Assembly: GCA_038745585.1 (NCBI GenBank)
Contig: JBCDLH010000006.1
Span: 124,001-188,000 of the forward strand
Source of the DNA: HLUCCA09 sp038745585
GTDB taxonomy: Bacteria; Pseudomonadota; Alphaproteobacteria; Rhodobacterales; Rhodobacteraceae
Length of the DNA stretch: 64,000 bases
Reading direction: 5' to 3'
Shown one piece after another: positions 25,518-33,101 of this stretch; positions within the stretch are counted from its first letter, which is position 1, and the number at the start of each line of letters is the position of its first letter. Under the pieces are notes generated by a model. It saw only the letters and a list, made by a program, of their open reading frames with translations, searched no databases and was not told the origin of the DNA. Made by a program: the position numbers and the translations under genes.

Positions 25518-27140
25518 ATGGCAAAAGATCTCTCCACCCCTGCGGTTCTGTCTGGTCCTGGCCTGTCCACGACTGGTTTTGTCGATGATCCACGCCCCCA
25601 TGCGGCCGTCATTGGCGCGGGGCTCGGCGGGCTTGCGGCGGCGATGCGTCTCGGCGCCAAGGGCTATCGCGTTACGATCTTCGACAAGCTCGATATGCCC
25701 GGCGGGCGCGGCTCGGCGATCTGGAAGGACGGGCACCGGTTCGATCTTGGGCCCACGATCGTGACGGTGCCGCAGGTTTTTCGCAAGCTATGGGCCGATT
25801 GCGGGCGCGACTTTGACGCCGATGTCGATCTGCGGGCGCTCGACCCGTTCTACGAGATCCGCTGGCCAGACGGCTCTTCCTTTACAATGTCAGCCGACGA
25901 GGGCGCGGTACGCTCTGAGATCGCGCGCCTTTCGCCGGCCGATGAGCCAGGCTACGAGCGTTTTCTCGCCGATGCCGAGCGGCGCTATTCCTTCGGGTTC
26001 GAAGGGCTCGGCCGCCGGTCGATGCACCAGCTCTGGGAGTTGATCAAAGTGCTGCCGCGCTTTGCCTGGCTTCGAGCCGACCGGTCCGTCTATGCCCATG
26101 CCGCCAGGCGGTTTCGCGACGAGCGCCTGCGGATGGCGTTTTCCTTCCATCCGCTCTTCATCGGCGGAGATCCGTTTCGGGTGACGTCGATGTACATCCT
26201 CGTCAGCCATCTGGAGAAGGCGTTCGGCGTACATTATTCCATGGGGGGTGTGCAGGCGCTCGCCCGTGCAATGGCCGATGTGGTCACGTCGCAAGGCGGA
26301 GCGCTGCGCTTCGGCGCGGAGGTCGACGAGATCCTGCTCACCGGCGACGGCAAACACGCGCGGACGACTGGCGTTCAACTTGCCGGAGGGGAGGTCGTCG
26401 CCGCCGACATCGTCGTCTCTAATGCGGATGCGGGCCACACCTATGACCGGCTGCTCCGGCGCCAGGGCAAGCGGCGCTGGTCGCGCGCGCGTCTGCGTCG
26501 GTCGCGCTGGTCGATGGGCCTCTTTGTTTGGTATTTCGGGACGCGGGGGACACGCGGGCTCTGGAGGGATGTCGGCCACCACACCGTCTTGAACGGGCCG
26601 CGTTACCATGGGCTCGTCGACGACATCTTCATCAAGGGCAAGCTTGCCGAAGACATGTCGCTCTATGTTCATCGGCCTTCAGTGACCGATCCGAGTTGCG
26701 CGCCCGAGGGCGGAGACACGTTTTATGCGCTCTCCCCGGTCCCCCATCTCGGCCATCGCGGGCGCGGGCCGGACTGGACCGAGATCGCCGAAAGCTACCG
26801 CGCGCGGGTTCAATCCGTGCTGGAGGATCAGTTGCTCCCCGGCCTCGGGGATCATCTGACCGCGTCCGAAGTCTTTACGCCTGAGACGTTTCGCGACCGG
26901 TATCTTTCGCCCCACGGCTCCGGCTTTTCGATCGAGCCACGAATTTTTCAGTCGGCCTGGTTCCGGCCGCACAATATCAGCGAGGAGGCGCGCGGTCTCT
27001 TTCTTGTTGGCGCGGGCACGCATCCCGGTGCCGGCTTGCCCGGCGTCGTCGCGTCGGCCGAGGTTTTGGCCAAGCTCGTGCCGGATGTGAACCCGGTTCG
27101 TCTGCCGCTTTCCGGCGCGCAGAAGATGGCCGCGGAATGA
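25518..27140 (+). CDS. crtI: CrtI, phytoene desaturase
   Basis: FAD enzyme that carries out the sequential desaturations of phytoene (to neurosporene in the spheroidene pathway). The 540-residue protein has the dinucleotide-binding motif AAVIGAGLGGLAAAMRLGAK, the ExxxxPGGRGSAIWKDG region (LDMPGGRGSA), FDLGPTIVTVPQVFRKLW and the C-terminal LFLVGAGTHPGAGLPGV. About 28 residues precede the FAD motif. The ATG at 25518 follows GAGGTAGCATC. It overlaps crtB by ATGA at the 3' end. Confidence 0.97.
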   Translation: MAKDLSTPAVLSGPGLSTTGFVDDPRPHAAVIGAGLGGLAAAMRLGAKGYRVTIFDKLDMPGGRGSAIWKDGHRFDLGPTIVTVPQVFRKLWADCGRDFDADVDLRALDPFYEIRWPDGSSFTMSADEGAVRSEIARLSPADEPGYERFLADAERRYSFGFEGLGRRSMHQLWELIKVLPRFAWLRADRSVYAHAARRFRDERLRMAFSFHPLFIGGDPFRVTSMYILVSHLEKAFGVHYSMGGVQALARAMADVVTSQGGALRFGAEVDEILLTGDGKHARTTGVQLAGGEVVAADIVVSNADAGHTYDRLLRRQGKRRWSRARLRRSRWSMGLFVWYFGTRGTRGLWRDVGHHTVLNGPRYHGLVDDIFIKGKLAEDMSLYVHRPSVTDPSCAPEGGDTFYALSPVPHLGHRGRGPDWTEIAESYRARVQSVLEDQLLPGLGDHLTASEVFTPETFRDRYLSPHGSGFSIEPRIFQSAWFRPHNISEEARGLFLVGAGTHPGAGLPGVVASAEVLAKLVPDVNPVRLPLSGAQKMAAE

Positions 27141-28264
27141 GCCCGTCGGACGTCACGGCCGAGGCGTTTCGCCCCGCAGCGCCGCCGCGCCTGCCCGAGC
27201 GGCGGGCTGGGATCGGGGTGGCGGACCTCGCGGCCTGTCGCGAGGCAATCCGCACGGGCTCCTATTCCTTCCATGCCGCTTCGCGGCTCTTGCCGGCGCG
27301 CTATCGCGATCCGGCGCTGGCGCTCTATGCCTTCTGCCGCCTGGCCGACGACTCGGTCGATCTTCAAGACGAGAAGACCGCCGCTGTGCTGCGCTTGGGC
27401 GAGCGTTTGGAGGCCGCCTATGCCGGTCGGCCGGAGAATGCGCCGGAGGATCGGGCGTTTACCGCGATGGCCGAGGCCTGCGCCTTGCCACGGGCACTCC
27501 CCGAGGCGCTGCTCGAAGGCTTGGCCTGGGACGCGATGGAGCGGCGCTACCGCACGCTCTCGGATGTCCGCGCGTACTCGGCCCGCGTTGCCGCGACGGT
27601 GGGCACGATGATGGCCGTGATTATGGGCGTGCGCGCGCCCAATGCGCTGGCCCGCGCCTGTGATCTCGGCGTTGCGATGCAACTTACAAACATTGCGCGG
27701 GATGTGGGCGAGGATGCCCGCGCGCACCGGATTTATCTGCCGCTTGACTGGATGGCGGAGGCCGGGATCGACCCGATCAACTTCTTCCGCGAGCCGATGC
27801 CATCCGACCCAATTCGCGACATGGTCCGTCGCCTGCTGGCGGAGGCGCGCCGTCTCTATGGGCGCGGAGAGGCGGGCATCGCCCTGCTGCCCCGCGCCTG
27901 TCGCCCCGGCATTTTTGCCGCGCGACATATCTATGATGGCATCGGCACAGAGATCGCGCGGGCGGGCTATGACCCGGTCACGGCCCGCGCCCGGACGAAC
28001 ACCGCGCAAAAGCTCGGATGGTTGCTCCTGTCGGCGGCCCGCGCAGCGACAACGTCGATCACGCCGCGCTCGGCTGTGCTCTATGCAAAGCCGCTCGCCG
28101 AGACCGCTTTTCTGGTCGAGGCCGCCGCCCATCACGCGCCGCGTCCCGGCCCCTGGGGCGAGGGCCGGGCGGGTGAGCTTGTCTCGCTTTTTGCAGAGCT
28201 GAAGCGACGCGACGCGAGCCGCCGCGCCTCTCAGCAGCAGGGCCGGCGGATCGCCGCGGAGTAA
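27137..28264 (+). CDS. crtB: CrtB, 15-cis-phytoene synthase
   Basis: Condenses two geranylgeranyl diphosphates to phytoene. The 375-residue protein shows the two Asp-rich motifs (YAFCRLADDSVDLQDEK and NIARDVGEDARAHRIYLP) and the conserved FHAASRLLPARYR and AMQLTNIARD segments. About 30 residues at the N-terminus and the basic C-terminus (RRDASRRASQQQGRR) extend beyond the core. Translationally coupled to crtI. tspO follows after 85 bp. Confidence 0.96.
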   Translation: MSPSDVTAEAFRPAAPPRLPERRAGIGVADLAACREAIRTGSYSFHAASRLLPARYRDPALALYAFCRLADDSVDLQDEKTAAVLRLGERLEAAYAGRPENAPEDRAFTAMAEACALPRALPEALLEGLAWDAMERRYRTLSDVRAYSARVAATVGTMMAVIMGVRAPNALARACDLGVAMQLTNIARDVGEDARAHRIYLPLDWMAEAGIDPINFFREPMPSDPIRDMVRRLLAEARRLYGRGEAGIALLPRACRPGIFAARHIYDGIGTEIARAGYDPVTARARTNTAQKLGWLLLSAARAATTSITPRSAVLYAKPLAETAFLVEAAAHHAPRPGPWGEGRAGELVSLFAELKRRDASRRASQQQGRRIAAE

Positions 28265-28349
28265 GCGCATGCAGGCCATTTGGACCCGGTGAGACCCGTG
28301 CCGGGCGTCAAGGAGTGGACGTAACGTCGGCTTCGGTTATCTTGGGGCC

Positions 28350-28826
28350 ATGGACTGGATGCTTTTCATGGTCTTCTTCGGCGCCTGTGCGGCGGCCGCC
28401 TCCACTGGCGCGATGTTTCCGCCCGACGCGTGGTATCGTACGCTGACCAAACCCGCATGGACGCCTCCCGACTGGGTCTTCCCCGTCACATGGACGGTGC
28501 TCTACGTCCTCATCGCTTTTGCGGCAACGCGCGTTGCGGCGTTGCCAGGCGCAGAGCTCGCGCTGGCCTTCTGGGCGTTGCAGATGACGCTCAACACGCT
28601 CTGGTCGCCGATCTTTTTCGGATTGCGCCGGATACGCGCGGCTCTTGTCGCCGTCGGTGCGCTTTGGGCGGCGGTTTTCGGCGCAATGGTGACGCTCTTT
28701 CGGCTCGATGTGATCGCGGGAGCGATGTTTGTGCCCTATTTCGTTTGGGTCAGCATTGCCGCCGCGCTCAATTTCTGGATCTGGCGCAACAACGAGGACA
28801 TTTATGCACAGCAATCAGAAGCCTAG
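28350..28826 (+). CDS. tspO: TspO/CrtK, tryptophan-rich sensory protein
   Basis: Outer-membrane-associated TspO/peripheral benzodiazepine receptor family protein, which binds tetrapyrroles and in R. sphaeroides dampens photosynthesis gene expression in oxygen. The 158-residue protein has five predicted membrane helices and the signature YRTLTKPAWTPPDWVFPVTW, then FALWALQ-type (here AFWALQMTLNTLWSPIFFGL) and the C-terminal WIWRNNEDI. Its location after crtIB matches the crtK position in Rhodobacter. Confidence 0.95.
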   Translation: MDWMLFMVFFGACAAAASTGAMFPPDAWYRTLTKPAWTPPDWVFPVTWTVLYVLIAFAATRVAALPGAELALAFWALQMTLNTLWSPIFFGLRRIRAALVAVGALWAAVFGAMVTLFRLDVIAGAMFVPYFVWVSIAAALNFWIWRNNEDIYAQQSEA

Positions 28827-28896
28827 CGTATGTCGGTCTTCGCCCTGCGGCGTTTGGCGATAGGCACCGGGGCTATGAGCCGAGGTACGCTTCAGC

Positions 28897-29565
28897 ATGA
28901 GTAACGCGCTGGTTTCGCGAACGGAGTACAGTAAAGCGGAGCGCTTATCGGATGCGGCTGTGCACCTCGTGGCGCTTGTCGCCGCCGTCGCGGCCGTTCC
29001 AGTTCTGATCACATTGGCCGCCTTTTGGCATGGCGGCGCCTCGGCGATCACCGCGATTTCAATTTACGGCGCGACCCTGATCCTGATGATCGCGTGCTCG
29101 GCGCTCTACAATGGCTTCCCCACGGCATCGCTCAACTGGCTCTACCAACGGTTGGACCACGCCGCGATCTACTTCAAGATCGCGGGGACCTATACACCTT
29201 TTACGCTGATGACCGGCCAGGGCGGTTGGCTCTTGACCGGCCTTTGGGGGGCAGCGCTTGCCGGCTCAGGTATTCGGATCTTCGGCCCGGGGCGGCTCAA
29301 ATGGATTGCGTTTGTGCTGTACCTCGCCATGGGCTGGGCGGGCGTGCTTTTCGGCTGGTCGATCTTCGCCGCCCTGTCCGCGCCCGTGCTCGCACTGATG
29401 CTCACGGGCGGGATCCTCTACACGGTCGGCACGGTTTTTCTGCTTTGGGAGCGGTTGCCGTTTCACAACACGATCTGGCACGTCTTCGTGATGGCGGCGA
29501 CGGCCGTGTTTTTCGTGGCGGTCACGATGCATCTGTCGCAGACTGCGCGCCTTGCCGGGATGTGA
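28897..29565 (+). CDS. Hemolysin III family (TrhA/PAQR-like) membrane protein
   Basis: A 222-residue seven-helix protein of the hemolysin III/PAQR superfamily. Conserved residues are visible: SDAAVHLVALVAA (helix 1), CSALYNGFPTASLNWLYQRLDHAAIYFKIAG split over helices 2-3 with the metal-site histidine in LDHAAIY, GTYTPFTLM, and the late His pair in LPFHNTIWHVFVM. Homologues are linked to membrane energetics and lipid homeostasis in other bacteria, not to photosynthesis. It is not a standard part of the PGC. Convergent with crtC, with repeat R5 in between. Confidence 0.85.
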   Translation: MSNALVSRTEYSKAERLSDAAVHLVALVAAVAAVPVLITLAAFWHGGASAITAISIYGATLILMIACSALYNGFPTASLNWLYQRLDHAAIYFKIAGTYTPFTLMTGQGGWLLTGLWGAALAGSGIRIFGPGRLKWIAFVLYLAMGWAGVLFGWSIFAALSAPVLALMLTGGILYTVGTVFLLWERLPFHNTIWHVFVMAATAVFFVAVTMHLSQTARLAGM

Positions 29566-29597
29566 GGCGAGGCGCCTGAGTCTGAGGGGCAGAGTGA

Positions 29598-29656
29598 GTG
29601 GGGGCGCTGCCCCCAGCGCCCACGGCGCCGCCCCCGGAGTATTTTTGCCAAGATGA
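29598..29656 (+). repeat. Palindromic dispersed repeat, copy R5
   Basis: TGGGGGC (29599-29605) GCT GCCCCCA (29609-29615) forms the stem; then an insert, CCCCCGGAGTATTTTTG and CCAAGATGAGGGGGAGAGG. It lies between convergent genes and may act as a bidirectional terminator. Confidence 0.85.
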
Positions 29657-29686
29657 GGGGGAGAGGCGCGCCCAGCCGCGCGGGGT

Positions 29687-30871
29687 CTAACCCGGACGGC
29701 GGGGCACTTTGACGGCGAGCATGGGCTTGAGGAGCGAGGAGGCGAACCGGTCGAGATCGAGCGCCTCATGGACACCCCGAGTGCGCTCGCCATGGATCGT
29801 CGTCTCGACGATAGACCGGCAATAGAACGGCGCGTCGAGCATGGATTTGACCTGTCGCGGGGACGTCCCTGGATCGGCGCGGGTCTCGCGGCGCACCGTC
29901 CAGAGGGAGCGCCGGAATGGAGTGCGCGGCGGGGCGTCGACGATACGCGCCTCGCCACGTTCGAAGCTGACGGCAACGCCGAGATCCGTGCCGTCGCGGC
30001 GCGCGGCATCATAGAAAGTGAGCGCGCCTGCGCGGGTGGGATAGCGACCCCAGGTCCAATACCTGAACTCGTCCTCGAGGGCGCGGGTGCCGAAATTGGC
30101 GTCAAAATAGCCGTGGCCCGAAAAGGTCCAACCGGGGCGGTTGAGGGCGACCTCGATGCGCGCGTCGGGGGCGAAGGGGCGCCAGATATGGGTGCCGCTC
30201 GACGTAAGGGGAAGCTCGACCTCTGTGAGCGCTTCTGGGTGGATCGTAACGCGGCCCTTCAGGCGACTCAGATGCGGCCAGCTCCGCTCATCGATGTCAA
30301 TGACGAGCGTGTCCGCCTCCCACCGCATGGAGGACGGGCCGATATGGATGCCGCTCTGTTCTAGGACCAGCGCACCCTCGCCCCGGTCCGTCATCGTCCA
30401 GCGCCCGCCGCGCCCGTAGGTGGCAACGTTCAAGCAGCAGTGGTTGGCCGGGTTTTTGCGGCCGGACCAGCGGTACCAAGGCGAGAAGACGGAACCGATG
30501 AAGGCGATGATCGAGATGGCTTGGGTGCCATCGTCGGAGATCCCGTCGACATACCACCAGGCGTAGCCGTCGGGCGGGACGCCGATGTCGAAGTTTGGGC
30601 GCTCCCGATCGCCGCGGCCGCGTGCTTGCCGGAGAGCGTCGCCATCGGGATCCCCGCCCCCGGATGCGCCCCGCCCCCCGCGAGGATCAGGCCCGGGAGC
30701 GCCGTTTTCGCCGTGGGGCGGGCGAAGGCGGCCATCATCCCATGTGGGCTCCGCCCGTAGAGGGACCCGTCCGATCCGGGGAACAGCCGGTGAAACCCCG
30801 CTTGCGTCGTCAGCGCGGCGCGGCTGGGCGGAGGGGAGAAGGTCAGCCCCGAGGCGGCGAGGCGATCCCAT
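29687..30871 (-). CDS. crtC: CrtC, hydroxyneurosporene synthase (carotenoid 1,2-hydratase); start uncertain
   Basis: Hydrates the 1,2 double bond of neurosporene in spheroidene synthesis. The family-like sequence begins near position 30595 (NFDIGVPPDGYAWWYVDG), continues with SIIAFIGSVFSPWYRWSGR, NHCCLNVATYGRGGRWTMTD, LEDEFRYWTWGRY, and runs to the stop at 29687, about 302 residues, a normal length. There is no ATG, GTG or TTG in frame between 30871 and the conserved N-terminus, or for about 75 codons inside it. The ATG at 30871 listed here would mean a 442-bp overlap with crtD and 92 extra residues of non-family sequence. A non-standard start near 30600 is an alternative. Confidence 0.8.
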   Translation of the reverse strand: MGSPRRLGADLLPSAQPRRADDASGVSPAVPRIGRVPLRAEPTWDDGRLRPPHGENGAPGPDPRGGRGASGGGDPDGDALRQARGRGDRERPNFDIGVPPDGYAWWYVDGISDDGTQAISIIAFIGSVFSPWYRWSGRKNPANHCCLNVATYGRGGRWTMTDRGEGALVLEQSGIHIGPSSMRWEADTLVIDIDERSWPHLSRLKGRVTIHPEALTEVELPLTSSGTHIWRPFAPDARIEVALNRPGWTFSGHGYFDANFGTRALEDEFRYWTWGRYPTRAGALTFYDAARRDGTDLGVAVSFERGEARIVDAPPRTPFRRSLWTVRRETRADPGTSPRQVKSMLDAPFYCRSIVETTIHGERTRGVHEALDLDRFASSLLKPMLAVKVPRRPG

Positions 30872-32073
30872 ATGCGTGTCGGACAAGTCTCGATCTCCTC
30901 CTCGGACGTGGCGGTGGCGCCGGTGGGCGGCGCATTCATGATGATCTCGAAGCGTTCGAGCGTGCCGGGCGCCGGCGCGCCGCCGCCGCGATCCTCGGCG
31001 CAGACGTAAACCGTGGGATCCTCGGGCATGCGGCCTTTTTCGAGCGGGCGGAACTCGCGCTCAGGCTCCGCACCGAAAAAGACATTGTGATAGGCAAGAT
31101 CGGGTCGGCCGAGGGCAATCTCCGGCACAGCGGCGAAGGCGAACACATGGGCTGAGAGGCTGCGCGGTGCGACGGCCTTGCGCGTGATGGCGCGCTGGGC
31201 GGCGGGGCCGAGGAGGCCGTCGGTCAGAGCTTTGGGATCCCCGTTGAAAACGATATGGCGCGCAGCGTGGCGCGTCCCCTCCGCAGTGATCGCAGCGGCG
31301 ACGCGGCCCTCTTGGACTTCGATCCGTGCAACCGATGTGCCGTAGGCGATCTCGGCGCCGAGCGCTTCGGCAAGCGCTGCCATCGCTTCGGCAAGTTTGT
31401 GCATCCCGCCGCGGACGCGCCAAACCCCGCTCGCTTCGGCGTGCCAGATGAGGCCGAGAACGGCGGGCACGCGATAGGGCGAGCCGCCGACATAGGTCGC
31501 ATAGCGCCCGAAGAGCTGCCTTAGGCGCGGCTCGCGAAATGCGCCGCGGAGCGCGCCCGCGAGGCTGCCCGGGCCCATGTCGAAGAGGATCCGCGGGTGT
31601 CGCAGGACATGGGCGACGAGGCGCGCAAGCTCCGGCTTTGGCGTCTGCATCATCGGCGCGTCGAAGGCCTCAAAGAGGCGCTTGGCGCGGGCAGAGAAGC
31701 GGCGGAACTCCGCCTCGGCGCGCGCGCCGCCCCAGGCACGGACGGCCTCGGCGGAGCGGTCTGGGTCGTCCCAGAGGTCGAGCGTACTGCCGTCGGGCCA
31801 GAAATGGCGGGCAAGCAGGTGCTGGCGTTCCAGCGTGACATGGTCGTCGAGCCGCGTGCCCGCGGCGGCGAAAAGGTCGTCGAACACATGCCGCATTGTG
31901 AGGACGGTGGGCCCCGCATCGACTAGACCCGCGGCGGAAGGCAGAGTGCGCATCTTGCCCCCGGCGGCAGGCTGCGTCTCGAGCACGCGCACATTGTGGC
32001 CCGACGCGGCCAGGCGGATGGCCGCAGCCAGGCCGCCCATCCCGGCGCCGATGACAATCACCCGGTCAGTCAT
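30430..32073 (-). CDS. crtD: CrtD, hydroxyneurosporene (methoxyneurosporene) desaturase
   Basis: CrtI-related FAD desaturase that introduces the 3,4 double bond after CrtC. The 547-residue protein has the FAD motif VIVIGAGMGGLAAAIRLAAS, LVDAGPTVLTMRHVFDDLF, YVGGSPYRVPAVL and the C-terminal LAGGGAHPGAGIPMATLSG. The family core ends near residue 491 (SGKHAAAAIGS), matching the usual ~495 residues; a 56-residue Ser/Thr/Pro-rich tail follows, which is the crtC coding region read in another frame. The start ATG at 32073 is divergent from crtE. Confidence 0.94.
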   Translation of the reverse strand: MTDRVIVIGAGMGGLAAAIRLAASGHNVRVLETQPAAGGKMRTLPSAAGLVDAGPTVLTMRHVFDDLFAAAGTRLDDHVTLERQHLLARHFWPDGSTLDLWDDPDRSAEAVRAWGGARAEAEFRRFSARAKRLFEAFDAPMMQTPKPELARLVAHVLRHPRILFDMGPGSLAGALRGAFREPRLRQLFGRYATYVGGSPYRVPAVLGLIWHAEASGVWRVRGGMHKLAEAMAALAEALGAEIAYGTSVARIEVQEGRVAAAITAEGTRHAARHIVFNGDPKALTDGLLGPAAQRAITRKAVAPRSLSAHVFAFAAVPEIALGRPDLAYHNVFFGAEPEREFRPLEKGRMPEDPTVYVCAEDRGGGAPAPGTLERFEIIMNAPPTGATATSEEEIETCPTRIWDRLAASGLTFSPPPSRAALTTQAGFHRLFPGSDGSLYGRSPHGMMAAFARPTAKTALPGLILAGGGAHPGAGIPMATLSGKHAAAAIGSAQTSTSASRPTATPGGMSTGSPTMAPKPSRSSPSSVPSSRLGTAGPAAKTRPTTAA

Positions 32074-32119
32074 TCTGTTTGCGTCGCGCGGTCATCCCTT
32101 CGCCGATCCTTTGCCCAAG

Positions 32120-32137
32120 TGTCAACTTACATTGACT
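32120..32137. promoter_or_regulatory. Imperfect PpsR-like site, crtD-crtE region
   Basis: TGTCAACTTACATTGACT differs from TGT-N12-ACA only at the last base. It could be a weak third operator beside the two exact ones downstream. Confidence 0.4.
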
Positions 32138-32151
32138 CATGCATGCCAGTG

Positions 32152-32169
32152 TGTCCATTCTTATGGACA
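32152..32169. promoter_or_regulatory. PpsR operator 1, crtD-crtE region
   Basis: TGTCCATTCTTATGGACA fits TGT-N12-ACA and is a perfect 7+7 bp inverted repeat around TCTT. On the plus strand TGGACA could be the -35 box of crtE, with TAATTT 16 bp downstream. Confidence 0.88.
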
Positions 32170-32176
32170 GATACTT

Positions 32177-32194
32177 TGTCTATTTTAATTTACA
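32177..32194. promoter_or_regulatory. PpsR operator 2, crtD-crtE region
   Basis: TGTCTATTTTAATTTACA fits TGT-N12-ACA, seven bases after operator 1 and 31 bp before the crtE ATG, an arrangement suited to cooperative binding. Confidence 0.85.
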
Positions 32195-32225
32195 CCACGA
32201 GAAGACAACTTGTAGGAGGCGCGCC

Positions 32226-33101
32226 ATGCCGCTGTCATCCCGGATCGAGGCCGCTATGGGTCGGGCCATCACACTGGGCCAAAGCCGGATAGCCGGTGCC
32301 CCGCCCCAGCTGAAAAGTGCGCTCGACTACGCGGTGAGCCCGGGCGGCGCGCGCATCCGGCCGACGATTTGCCTTTCCGTCGCCCTGGCCTGTGGTGACG
32401 ATCAGCCTGCCTTGTCCGACGCAGCCGCCTCGGCGCTGGAGTTGATCCATTGCGCGAGTCTCGTGCATGACGACATGCCGTGCTTTGATGCGGCTGACAT
32501 GCGGCGCGGCAAGCCGTCCGTACATAAAGCGTTTTCGGAACCGTTGGCGCTTCTGACAGGCGACAGCCTTATCGTACTGGCGTTCGAGGTGCTTGGGCGG
32601 GAGGCGCATCACGATGCGGGCCGCGTGGCGCAGCTTGTCGTGCACCTAGCGCAGCGCACCGGTATGCCCGGCGGCATCTGTGCTGGGCAGGGTTGGGAGA
32701 GCGAGCCGACGATTGACCTGGGGGCCTATCATCGCGCCAAGACCGGCGCGTTGTTCTGTGCAGCGACGCAGATGGGCGCAATTGCGGCGGGGCAAGACCC
32801 AGAACCCTGGGAAGAGCTCGGCGCCCGGATCGGCGAGGCGTTTCAGGTCGCCGATGATCTCAAGGACGTGCTCGAAGACGAAAGCACGCTCGGCAAACCG
32901 GCCTTGCAGGACGCCGCGCATGACCGTCCCTCGGCTGTAACGGAATTTGGCGTGGATGGCGCGATCTCTCGTCTGGGCGACATCCTTTCGGGCGCCATCG
33001 CCTCCATCCCGGCCTGTCCGGGCGAGGCGGCGCTCGCGCAGATGGTCCGCAAGACAGCGGATCGCCTCACGCCTGTGGCCGCGGCACGCGTCTCAAGATG
33101 A
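32226..33101 (+). CDS. crtE: CrtE, geranylgeranyl diphosphate synthase
   Basis: Makes geranylgeranyl diphosphate for both carotenoids and the bacteriochlorophyll tail. The 291-residue protein has the first Asp-rich motif VHDDMPCFDAADMRRGKPS, the second FQVADDLKDVLED and the KTGALFCAATQMGA segment. AGGAGG (32214-32219) lies six bases before the ATG at 32226. First gene of the crtEF-bchCXYZ-puf superoperon; its stop overlaps crtF (ATGA). Confidence 0.95.
   Translation: MPLSSRIEAAMGRAITLGQSRIAGAPPQLKSALDYAVSPGGARIRPTICLSVALACGDDQPALSDAAASALELIHCASLVHDDMPCFDAADMRRGKPSVHKAFSEPLALLTGDSLIVLAFEVLGREAHHDAGRVAQLVVHLAQRTGMPGGICAGQGWESEPTIDLGAYHRAKTGALFCAATQMGAIAAGQDPEPWEELGARIGEAFQVADDLKDVLEDESTLGKPALQDAAHDRPSAVTEFGVDGAISRLGDILSGAIASIPACPGEAALAQMVRKTADRLTPVAAARVSR

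Noticed and set aside
26948..28279. 443-codon minus-strand open frame opposite crtB
   Set aside because: Shadow of crtB/crtI; Arg/Ala-rich without recognisable domains.
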